Below are positions 50,601 to 62,900 of a DNA stretch of 64,000 bases, in pieces. Both the position numbers and the translations under genes were made by a program. The notes under the pieces are model-generated. The model was not told the origin of the DNA, ran no database searches, and saw only the letters and a list, made by a program, of their open reading frames with translations. Within the stretch, counting starts at the first letter, position 1. Each line of letters opens with the position of its first letter. This stretch comes from Bathynomus jamesi (Eukaryota > Arthropoda > Malacostraca > Isopoda > Cirolanidae): contig JAJOZX010003218.1 in assembly GCA_023014485.1 (NCBI GenBank), forward strand, positions 460,582 through 524,581, given 5' to 3'.

Positions 50601-51730
50601 TATTTAGTCTTAATCATTTTTGCTTTCTAATATATCTTGCTCATGCATTTATTCAGTTAATTGAACAATCCTCTCAACTAATCTGTCCCTCGAAATTGTA
50701 AGATACACACTTTGTACCTAGTACACAAAAATACACACTAGACCACAGGACTATACATCATCCATTACGTAATTCTATTTTTACCTACAATAGTCAATAA
50801 AAATTAGTTTACAGATTGTACGATTTACAGTTTTCCCTTTTATCTGCTATTCATTTTGTATGTAATTCTTCCCACAAAAAAAAAAAAAAAAAAAATTTAT
50901 TACAAATTTAACAATATCATTCTTTGTCTAACTTCATTGTTTGACTAAGTTAACGCATTAATCCTTTTATTCTTTTTACACAAAATTAAAGTATTAATCT
51001 TTGAATTTTTTTTATATTTTGTAAGCAAGTGTCATTTTAAAAATTTGATTACTCTGCATTGTACTCAACCACGCGAAATCGTTCTGTATAAAATTTGTAT
51101 TGTAAAGAAAAATTCGTCATCTAACTTGAATTAGTTAGGATGTTATTCTCTTAATTCTATTGTATTAATTGTACCCTATTAGATTATTGTATAAATATCA
51201 TTTTTAAAGGGGAGAGTAATGTAAAAATGAACAATGAATAATCCATATTCATTTTTACATAAGAACCAAAATCGCTTAACGCGAGTTTGGATAATAATTT
51301 TACTTGTAGCTTCCTATTTTTGTTCGTGTCACAACCCTACGATCTACCATATCTATGGTTTAGTCGTATCCATTTTCCATTTGTTTTAGAAGTTATTATA
51401 ATTAATTATGATTGTCTTGCATCTCACCCTCGTCCCTAGATTATGCATACACATTGCATATAACAGGATTGGAACCCGTAGTTGTACTTCTTAGTCATTA
51501 CTACCCACTCTTTGTCTCTAATTCGTTCTTGTAAATCTTCCTAATAATGATTTGTACTATACGTACAAATTCAATAACTATGACGTCACATTTTCCCGTC
51601 ATTAATTTCCCTTCATCATACAGGGTGGGCGGAAAATAGCTCCATTTTGGATTGGTAAAAAAATACGTATATTATCCATTTATTTCAGAAGAAATAATAT
51701 GAAAAGGTAGGCATACATGGTAGGTTTTCT

Positions 51731-52235
51731 CTAAAATTCAATGTGGGCTCCAACTCTTTCCACCAGCTTCTGGAGCCGCCCAGGAATGGCGTCCACTGAC
51801 TTTAGCAGGAACTCCGGCGGGATGGAGGACATGACTTCCCGAATTCGGTCCTCCAGTTCTTCCAATGTCCTCGGTTTGGTGCGGTAGACTTCTTCCTTTA
51901 CCCACCCCCAAAGAAAGAAGTCGCACGGTGTCAAGTCGGGGCTCCTGGCTGGCCATTGATGTGGACCACGACGACCCATCCAACGCCCAGGGAAGTGGGC
52001 ATCCAGCCACTCACGGACAACAAGAGCGAAGTGCGGAGGGGCGCCATCTTGCATAAATATCAGATCGTCGATGTTCTCCCATGTGCTGACAACCGGCCAG
52101 ACCTCGTTTCGCAACATAGCAAGGTACCGCTCAGCATTCATGGTGTTGCGCAGAAGGAACGGGCCCACAACCTGATCTGAGGTCATACCACACCACACCG
52201 TTACACTGAACCGATTCTGCCATTTTTCAGCGGTA
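51731..52235 (-). pseudogene. Mariner-family transposase, C-terminal fragment (U9)
   Basis: Encodes the same residues as the U5 copy over the 155-codon open frame (51731-52198), with the same missing N-terminus. Identical predicted residues in U5, U7 and U9 point to recent copying. Confidence 0.9.
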
Positions 52236-52433
52236 ACCGTGCGACTTCTTTCTTTGGGGTGGGTAAAGGAAGAAGTCTACCGCACCAAACCGAGGACATT
52301 GGAAGAACTGGAGGACCGAATTCGGGAAGTCATGTCCTCCATCCCGCCGGAGTTCCTGCTAAAGTCAGTGGACGCCATTCCTGGGCGGCTCCAAAAGCTG
52401 GTGGAAAGAGTTGGAGCCCACATTGAATTTTAG
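52236..52433 (+). pseudogene. Inverted second copy of the transposase 3' end (U9)
   Basis: Same predicted residues as the U5 right arm. Confidence 0.85.
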
Positions 52434-54263
52434 AGAAAACCTACCATGTATGCCTACCTTTTCATATTATTTCTTCTGAAATAAATGGATAATATACGTA
52501 TTTTTTTACCAATCCAAAATAGGGAGCTACTTTCCGCCCACCCTGTATATCTAGTATTCAATGTATGAAAATTCTTTATCATCATCATAATAAAAACTGT
52601 ACACTCCATAGAAGTCATTATTTATATGTTATGTAGTATAAATACAACTATTATTCAACCATATACCCCGCCCCCATACGTCCATATCTTATCTTGATCA
52701 TTATCGTATGTCAATTTTATTAAATATTCATTTTTTTCTCATGAAATGCAAAACTTCATGCCTTCGTTCGAAAACGCAAAAATACGTTCTCGTATTATTT
52801 TTTTCATTTTTTATTTTTTATTTTTAAGTGCGTTCACCCCTCAAGATATTCATAAATGCTTAGTAAGTTATCAAATTCCGCTCACTACGACAGAATCGAA
52901 CGCTTCTAACATAAATACCTCCGTTCGCTCTGATTTCAAATTTATAACATATTATAACATATTATTTCGTAAATAAATTATCTCGTATGTGCTCATGTAC
53001 TTGTGTTGTACTAATAACCATCTAGTATAACCATCTAGTATAACCATCTAGTATAACTATATAATATAACCATATATAAACCATATATTATAACCATATA
53101 TTATAACCATATATAATAACCATATATAAATATATAAAACTGTAAGAATGGTAAACGACGTAATGTACTTCAATGAAACTATAATTAAATGTAATGATTT
53201 AATTTATAATGTAAGAATGTACTTTAATAGAACTGTAATGGACAATCATAAGCGAATGTGAAGTAATCCATAATTGTAATCGTAATTGTAATGAACCAAA
53301 ATTAATACGTACTCAGTCGTGTACTTAATTTGTACTTATGTGTACTATTACGAAATGATATCGCCTTCAGAAATGAAGATTCGGCAAAAATATACGATTA
53401 GTTTTTATTTTTATTTTTTATATTTTATTTGGAATCTTTCAAACATCTGATCATGTGTTTAAAAGGGGGGAACTTAACCTTCAACTTCGGTCCCCCAACA
53501 TTTAGGTTTATATTATACATTTATTTGTAAAATTACGACACCTCATTAAGTCACTTCATCAAGTCACTTCATTATAGCACTTCATTACGAGCCTCCCTTG
53601 TTAGCAGCCTCGCTGCGGGGAGGGGGCAGAGGCCCTTGCCTCCTTAATATTTTTAGATTCCGGCCTGAGCCATGGTCGAAAGAGGTCGAACCTCTACCCC
53701 TGTAAATTCAGAGCACTACCTGTATATTTTGAGAAGTAAACCACAGTAAAAGAAGTTTTTTTATCTTTTCCTTCGAGCCTTGTTCTCTTCAGGAATTTAG
53801 TCAGTTAAATCGATAAGTTTAGTACCAAGAGAAAGTATCAGAGTATTATAGCAAGAGAAGAATTAATAATCGTCGACCCATAAAGCGAGAGAAAGAGACA
53901 ACCCAAGCACCAAAGAAGATATTGGCATAACAGTCTGGCGAGTCTGCAGCCAAGAGTTTAACAAGAGGCGGCAGAAAAGAATTAGAATGTTATAGAAGAA
54001 ATATCCGTTGCTTGCCTCCTAACTAGAACCCCCGTCGATCCGAACCACCCCAGGGCCATAGACGAAGGAGGATAACAGTCTGGCGACCCTGCCCCAGGAT
54101 AAGAAAAAGATTTTAAGAAACAGATTTTAAGAAGAAGATTTTAAGAAGAACATTTTATGAGGAAGATTTTAACAAGAAGATTTTAACAAGAAGATTTTAA
54201 GAAGAAGATTTTAACAAGAAGATTTTATCAAGAAGATTTTAACAAGAAGATTTTAACAAGAGG

Positions 54264-57200
54264 CCACTCTTTGGCCAGGATAGAAATTACCCTGCATCAG
54301 GATAAAACCAGTTGACCGACGTGTCACGACTTCCAGTTCGTAACATCCACCCTTGAACCGGTGTGTTACGACTCCAAGTTCTCCACGCCTAGTTTTCATC
54401 CAAGAAGAAGTAGCCAGCAAGACGTCTTCAGGACACGTCTCAAGGATTTCGCCATAGAAAATTTTGTTAAGTACAGAGTTTGTTTTTTTAAAGAAATTTA
54501 TAAACACTTGAAAAGTCAGCATTATTAACAGTTAATATTTAGTATGGAGTCAGAATTTACAAGAAACACAGTGAACACTTCAGACACTAGTGATACATTT
54601 TTCTTAGTGAAACAGTAATTGTAACAGAGAGTTAATTGTAACAGAGTTAATTGTAACAGATAGTTAATTTCAAGAGAGTTAATTTCAGAGAGTTAATTTC
54701 AGTTATTTTCACTATTATATTCAGTATAGAATAATTTTATTTTATGTACCTTCCCGTACATTAGAGTGAAATGTTGTTTACATTTTTTATTTTTGTTTGC
54801 AAATTTTTTCAAATTATTGAATTGAATTGACTTGCAAATTAAGAGAGAGTGTTTATAGAGAGTTTATAGATTTAGAGAGATACTTGAAGTCATTTTTTTG
54901 AAGTCATTTTTTTGAAGTCATTTTTGAAGTCAGTTTTTGAAGTCAGAAGGTTGCACCAAGAGGGTCAACCAAAACAGAGGTTAATCGTCTCCACTTGATA
55001 GAGATCAAGTGCAGTCATTTTCCATTTTCAGTTAATTTCAAGTCAGATAGTTTCAGAATACTTGACAAGCGTTCAAGTCAGATAGTTTCAGAATACTTGA
55101 CAAGCGTTCAAGTTAGACAGTTTAAGTTTCAAGATACTTGACAAGCGTTCAAGTTAGACAGTTTCAAGATACTACTTGATAAGAGTTCAAGTTAGTTTCA
55201 GAATACTTGATAAGAGGTCAAGTCAGAAGGTTGCGCCAAGACGGACAACCGCCCCAGAGATTTATAGAAATACTTGATAGAGTTCAAGTCAGACAGTTTT
55301 AATTGAAGTCAGAGTTTTATTTGAAGTCAGACAGTTTTATTCCAAGTCAGAGAGTTTTATTCCAAGTCAGAGAGTTTTATTTCAAGTCAGAGAGTTTTAT
55401 TCCAAGTCAGAGAGTTTTATTCCAAGTAAGAGAGTTTTATTCCAAGTAAGAGTTTAAGTCCCAAGTCATTTCAATGCAGTCAATTGAATTCAACCTTTTC
55501 TTTGTAATTTAAGAGAATTTAATTTAAGAAAATTTAAGTTAAGAATTTAATTCAACCTTTTTTTTTGTTGTAAAAGTGAATTTAATTGAACCAGAATTTA
55601 CCGGTTTGTGTCTTTAGTTTAACCTTTTTTCTTGTTTGTTAGAAGGAAATTGACCGATTTGTCTTTTCTTTTCATGCCATTGTTGCGTATATAAATATAT
55701 AGGTAAAATGACAAATTTTATTGTTTGTAACAAAACCGTTTTTACAAAGGTTGTAACGATTTTGGTAATTATTGTAATGTATATGAGGAACATGCCGTCC
55801 CTCCGTTTTGTTTCAACTCTTTTAATTTTTGTTCTAAGTAGTGTGACAAGCAATCTTTTTTTTAAAGAGCAAAGTGCTCACGAAAAGATGTAATTGTCAA
55901 TTTCAGACTTATACCCCCGCTTAGTCACTCAATTCCCCCGAATGTCGTACTCCAAACTTTGTCTTTTTTTTTTTTTATTTTAACACCCCCAACCCCAGTT
56001 GAACTGTGTCAACCAGAGAAATGGTTCATCCATGGTTAATTCCTCTTTGGTACGATGGAACATAACCTCAATTTAGGTTGTGTTTTTTTATATTACAGTA
56101 TATGTTTAGTTCATTATAGTTTATAATTGATTTCTATTCTTAACTTTTATATTTTTTATATTTTTTTTATTCGATGAATACTGAGTAATTGTGTTGGTCG
56201 AATTTAATTAATTGTGTGTCAAAATATCAAATAATTCAAATTCTATCAACATTTAACGAAAGTATGATTTTTCTACTTAACATGCAAAAATTATTAAACC
56301 TTTTTAATATTTTTTTTATTATATAAAAATAATTTTTAATGTAAAATTTACCTGAGATTATTAAAAGAAAAGTTTGTTCGAAATGCTTTCCTTCCATTTC
56401 AATAACTTTTTTATTCTTGGCCGAAACTCATCTAAGGTTCGATTTACTTTTATTTTTAAGAGTATTATAAAATTATATTTAGCTCATTAAAATGCATAAT
56501 TGATTTATATTTTTAATTTGTATTTTTAATTTTCTTTTGTTCAATTAATCGTGAGTAACTGTCCTTAAATTGTTATTGTACCATTTGTAAGGTATCAAAC
56601 GAAAATTATAGTCAAATTGACATACTACTACAGTATATGGCTATGAATTTTAGTAGTCGAATTTAATTGTGTCGAAATTCAATTTTAAAACCGTGAGATT
56701 TACTTTCATTAATTGTAGGTTCCTCTAAGTTCGTTTTTTTAATTACCTTATACGTGTAACTGATTATGTAAAATCTATAATCCCAATTGAATTTTATTAC
56801 TTTTGACACATATTCCCTCCAGTCACTTTTGCATTAAAACTCGTATGCAAACATCATCATTATAATACATCATAATTATTGCTTACTATATATAAATTCT
56901 CGCTCATGCATTTATTCAGTTAATTTAACAATCCTCTCAGCTAATCTGTCTTTCGAAATTATAAGATACACACCTTGTACCCAATAAACATAAATACACA
57001 TTTGACCACAGGTCTATACATCATCCACTACGTAATTCGATTTGTACCTACAACAGTCAATAAAAACGCATGTATGCACACTATATATACTATATTACAA
57101 ACCTTATGCTAAAATCATTGGATATCACAATAAAACTATTTCATTACGTGTAAGTGCAAACTATGCTATTTAGTCTTAATCATTTTTGCTTTCTAATATA

Positions 57201-59912
57201 TCTTGCTCATGCATTTATTCAGTTAATTGAACAATCCTCTCAACTAATCTGTCCCTCGAAATTGTAAGATACACACTTTGTACCTAGTACACAAAAATAC
57301 ACACTAGACCACAGGACTATACATCATCCATTACGTAATTCTATTTTTACCTACAATAGTCAATAAAAATTAGTTTACAGATTGTACGATTTACAGTTTT
57401 CCCTTTTATCTGCTATTCATTTTGTATGTAATTCTTCCCACAAAAAAAAAAAAAAAAAAATTTGTTAAAATTTAACAATATCATTCTTTGTCTAACTTCA
57501 TTGTTTGACTAAGTTAACGTATTAATCCTTTTATTCTTTTTACACAAAATTAAAGTATTAATCTTTGAATTTTTTTTATATTTTGTAAGCAAGTGTCATT
57601 TTAAAAATTTGATTACTCTGCATTGTACTCAACCACGCGAAATCGTTCTGTATAAAATTTGTATTGTAAAGAAAAATTCGTCATCTAACTTGAATTAGTT
57701 AGGATGTTATTCTCTTAATTCTATTGTATTAATTGTACCCTATTAGATTATTGTATAAATATCATTTTTAAAGGGGAGAGTAATGTAAAAAATGAACAAT
57801 GAATAATCCATATTCATTTTTACATAAGAACCAAAATCGCTTAACGCGAGTTTGGATAATAATTTTACTTGTAGCTTCCTATTTTTGTTCGTGTCACAAC
57901 CCTACGATCTACCATATCTATGGTTTAGTCGTATCCATTTTCCATTTGTTATAGAAGTTATTATAATTAATTATGATTGTCTTGCATCTCACCCTCGTCC
58001 CTAGATTATGCATACACATTGCATATAACAGGATTGGAACCCGTAGTTGTACTTCTTAGTCATTACTACCCACTCTTTGTCTCTAATTCGTTCTTGTAAA
58101 TCTTCCTAATAATGATTTGTACTATACGTACAAATTCAATAACTATGACGTCACATTTTCCCGTCATTAATTTCCCTTCATCATATATCTAGTATTCAAT
58201 GTATGAAAATTCTTTATCATCATCATAATAAAAACTGTACACTCTATAGAAGTCATTATTTATATGTTATGTAGTATAAATATAACTATTATTCAACCAT
58301 ATACCCCGCCCCCATACGTCCATATCTTATCTTGATAATTATCGTATGTCAATTTTATTAAATATTCATTTTTTTCTCATGAAATGCAAAACTTCATGCC
58401 TTCGTTCGAAAACGCAAAAATACGTTCTCGTATTATTTTTTCATTTTTATTTTTTTTTTAAGTGCGTTCACCCCTCAAGATATTCATAAATGCTTAGTAA
58501 GTTATCAAATTCCGCTCACTACGACAGAATCGAACGCTTCTAACATAAATACCTCCGTTCGCTCTGATTTCAAATTTATAACATATTATAACATATTATT
58601 TCGTAAATAAATTATCTCGTATGTGCTCATGTACTTGTGTTGTACTAATAACCATCTAGTATAACCATCTAGTATAACCATCTAGTATAACTATATAATA
58701 TAACCATATAATTAACCATATATATAACCATATATTATAACCATATATTATACCATATATATAACCATATATAAATATATAAAAACACTGTAAGAATGGT
58801 AAACGACGTAATGTACTTCAATGAAACTATAATTAAATGTAATGATTTAATTTATAATGTAAGAATGTACTTTAATAGAACTGTAATGGACAATCATAAG
58901 CGAATGTGAAGTAATCCATAATTGTAATCGTAATTGTAATGAACCAAAATTAATACGTACTCAGTCGTGTACTTAATTTGTACTTATGTGTACTATTACG
59001 AAATGATATCGCCTTCAGAAATGAAGATTCGGCAAAAATATACGATTAGTTTTTATTTTTATTTTTTTATATTTTATTTGGAATCTTTCAAACATCTGAT
59101 CATGTGTTTAAAAGGGGGGAACTTAACCTTCAACTTCCGTCCCCCAACATTTAGGTTTATATTATACATTTATTTGTAAAATTACGACACCTCATTAAGT
59201 CACTTCATCAAGTCACTTCATTATAGCACTTCATTACGAGCCTCCCTTGTTAGCAGCCTCGCTGCGGGGAGGGGGCAGAGGCCCTTGCCTCCTTAATATT
59301 TTTAGATTCCGGCCTGAGCCATGGTCGAAAGAGGTCGAACCTCTACCCCTGTAAATTCAGAGCACTACCTGTATATTTTGAGAAGTAAACCACAGTAAAA
59401 GAAGTTTTTTTATCTTTTCCTTCGAGCCTTGTTCTCTTCAGGAATTTAGTCAGTTAAATCGATAAGTTTAGTACCAAGAGAAAGTATCAGAGTATTATAG
59501 CAAGAGAAGAATTAATAATCGTCGACCCATAAAGCGAGAGAAAGAGACAACCCAAGCACCAAAGAAGATATTGGCATAACAGTCTGGCGAGTCTGCAGCC
59601 AAGAGTTTAACAAGAGGCGGCAGAAAAGAATTAGAATGTTATAGAAGAAATATCCGTTGCTTGCCTCCTAACTAGAACCCTCGTCGATCCGAACCACCCC
59701 AGGGCCATAGACGAAGGAGGATAACAGTCTGGCGACCCTGCCCCAGGATAAGAAAAAGATTTTAAGAAACAGATTTTAAGAAGAAGATTTTAAGAAGAAC
59801 ATTTTATGAGGAAGATTTTAACAAGAAAATTTTAACAAGAAGATTTTAAGAAGAAGATTTTAACAAGAAGATTTTAACAAGAAGATTTTAACAAGAAGAT
59901 TTTAACAAGAGG
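54264..59912 (+). repeat. Array unit U10 (no mariner insertion)
   Basis: Unit of 5649 bp. It has the A marker in ACCGRCGTG and an empty mariner target near 58189. Confidence 0.95.
57784..59726 (+). repeat. LTR-like segment of U10
   Basis: Starts TGT after the purine tract and ends ACA. The primer-site-like motif follows at 59730-59742. Confidence 0.4.
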
Positions 59913-62900
59913 CCACTCTTTGGCCAGGATAGAAATTACCCTGCATCAGGATAAAACCAGTTGACCGGCGTGTCACGACTTCCAGTTCGTAACATCCACC
60001 CTTGAACCGGTGTGTTACGACTCCAAGTTCTCCACGCCTAGTTTTCATCCAAGAAGAAGTAGCCAGCAAGACGTCTTCAGGACACGTCTCAAGGATTTCG
60101 CCATAGAAAATTTTGTTAAGTACAGAGTTTGTTTTTTTAAAGAAATTTATAAACACTTGAAAAGTCAGCATTATTAACAGTTAATATTTAGTATGGAGTC
60201 AGAATTTACAAGAAACACAGTGAACACTTCAGACACTAGTGATACATTTTTCTTAGTGAAACAGTAATTGTAACAGAGAGTTAATTGTAACAGAGAGTTA
60301 ATTGTAACAGATAGTTAATTTCAAGAGAGTTAATTTCAGAGAGTTAATTTCAGTTATTTTCACTATTATATTCAGTATAGAATAATTTTATTTTATGTAC
60401 CTTCCCGTACATTAGAGTGAAATGTTGTTTACATTTTTATTTTTGTTTGCAAATTTTTTCAAATTATTGAATTGAATTGACTTGCAAATTAAGAGAGAGT
60501 GTTTATAGAGAGTTTATAGATTTAGAGAGATACTTGAAGTCATTTTTTTGAAGTCATTTTTTTGAAGTCATTTTTGAAGTCAGTTTTTGAAGTCAGAAGG
60601 TTGCACCAAGAGGGTCAACCAAAACAGAGGTTAATCGTCTCCACTTGATAGAGATCAAGTGCAGTCATTTTCCATTTTCAGTTAATTTCAAGTCAGATAG
60701 TTTCAGAATACTTGACAAGCGTTCAAGTCAGATAGTTTCAGAATACTTGACAAGCGTTCAAGTTAGACAGTTTAAGTTTCAAGATACTTGACAAGCGTTC
60801 AAGTTAGACAGTTTCAAGATACTACTTGATAAGAGTTCAAGTTAGTTTCAGAATACTTGATAAGAGGTCAAGTCAGAAGGTTGCGCCAAGACGGACAACC
60901 GCCCCAGAGATTTATAGAAATACTTGATAGAGTTCAAGTCAGACAGTTTTAATTGAAGTCAGAGTTTTATTTGAAGTCAGACAGTTTTATTCCAAGTCAG
61001 AGAGTTTTATTCCAAGTCAGAGAGTTTTATTTCAAGTCAGAGAGTTTTATTCCAAGTCAGAGAGTTTTATTCCAAGTCAGAGAGTTTTATTCCAAGTCAG
61101 AGTTTAAGTCCCAAGTCATTTCAATGCAGTCAATTGAATTCAACCTTTTCTTTGTAATTTAAGAGAATTTAATTTAAGAAAATTTAAGTTAAGAATTTAA
61201 TTCAACCTTTTTTTTGTTGTAAAAGTGAATTTAATTGAACCAGAATTGACCGGTTTGTGTCTTTAGTTTAACTTTTTTCTTGTTTGTTAGAAGGAAATTG
61301 ACCGATTTGTCTTTTCTTTTCATGCCATAGTTGCGTATATAAATATATAGGTAAAATGACAAATTTTATTGTTTGTAACAAAACCGTTTTTACAAAGGTT
61401 GTAACGATTTTGGTAATTATTGTAATGTATATGAGGAACATGCCGTCCCTCCGTTTTGTTTCAACTCTTTTAATTTTTGTTCTAAGTAGTGTGACAAGCA
61501 ATCTTTTTTTTAAAGAGCAAAGTGCTCACGAAAAGATGTAATTGTCAATTTCAGACTTATACCCCCGCTTAGTCACTCAATTCCCCAGAATGTCGTACTC
61601 CAAACTTTGTCTTTTTTTTATTTTATTTTAACACCCCCAACCCCAGTTGAACTGTGTCAACCAGAGAAATGGTTCAACCATGGTTAATTCCTCTTTGGTA
61701 CGATGGAACATAACCTCAATTTAGGTTGTGTTTTTTTATATTACAGTATATGTTTAGTTCATTATAGTTTATAATTGATTTCTATTCTTAACTTTTTATT
61801 TTTTTTATTTTTTTATTCGATGAATACTGAGTAATTGTGTTGGTCGAATTTAATTAATTGTCAAAATATCAAATAATTCAAATTCTATCAACATTTAACG
61901 AAAGAGTATGATTTTTCTACTTAACCAGCAAAAATTATTAAACCTTTTTAATATTTTTTTTATTATATAAAAATAATTTTTAATGTAAAATTTACCTGAG
62001 ATTATTAAAAGAAAAGTTTGTTCGAAATGCTTTCCTTCCATTTCAATAACTTTTTTATTCTTGGCCGAAACTCATCTAAGGTTCGATTTACTTTTATTTT
62101 TAAGAGTATTATAAAATTGTTTAGCTCATTAAAATGCATAATTGATTTATATTTTTAATTTGTATTTTTAATTTTCTTTTGTTCAATTAATCGTGAGTAA
62201 CTGTCCTTAAATTGTTATTGTACCATTTGTAAGGTATCAAACGAAAATTATAGTCAAATTGACATACTACTACAGTATATGGCTATGAATTTTAGTAGTC
62301 GAATTTAATTGTGTCGCAATTCAATTTTAAAACCGTGAGATTTACTTTCATTAATTGGAGGTTCCTCTAAGTTCGTTTTTTTAATTACCTTATACGTGTA
62401 ACTGATTATGTAAAATCTATAATCCCAATTGAATTTTATTACTTTTGACACATATTCCCTCCAGTCACTTTTGCATTAAAACTCGTATGCAAACATCATC
62501 ATTATAATACATCATAATTATTGCTTACTATATATAAATTCTCGCTCATGCATTTATTCAGTTAATTTAACAATCCTCTCAGCTAATCTGTCTTTCGAAA
62601 TTATAAGATACACACCTTGTACCCAATAAACATAAATACACATTTGACCACAGGTCTATACATCATCCACTACGTAATTCGATTTGTACCTACAACAGTC
62701 AATAAAAACGCATGTATGCACACTGTATATACTATATATACAAACCTTATGCTAAAATCATTGGATATCACAATAAAACTATTTCATTACGTGTAAGTGC
62801 AAACTATGCTATTTAGTCTTAATCATTTTTGCTTTCTAATATATCTTGCTCATGCATTTATTCAGTTAATTGAACAATCCTCTCAACTAATCTGTCCCTC

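Larger units (their letters stand above)
51621..52545. mobile_element. Fold-back mariner-like element in U9
   Basis: 925 bp with TA on each side. Left arm 51621-51929, loop 51930-52235 (306 bp), right arm 52236-52545. Same insertion point. The left end lacks two bases (CTCCATTTTGG), and the right arm has the four-G run seen in U5. Confidence 0.95.
51220..54077 (+). repeat. LTR-like segment of U9, split by mariner
   Basis: Starts TGT after the purine tract and ends ACA. The primer-site-like motif follows at 54081-54093. Interrupted by the mariner at 51621-52545. Confidence 0.4.
47698..54263 (+). repeat. Array unit U9 (with mariner insertion)
   Basis: Unit of 6566 bp with the mariner at 51621-52545. 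Upstream of the insertion it carries CACTGTATATAC and AACGCATTAATCC, variants otherwise seen in units without the mariner. This implies exchange between the two unit classes. Confidence 0.95.
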
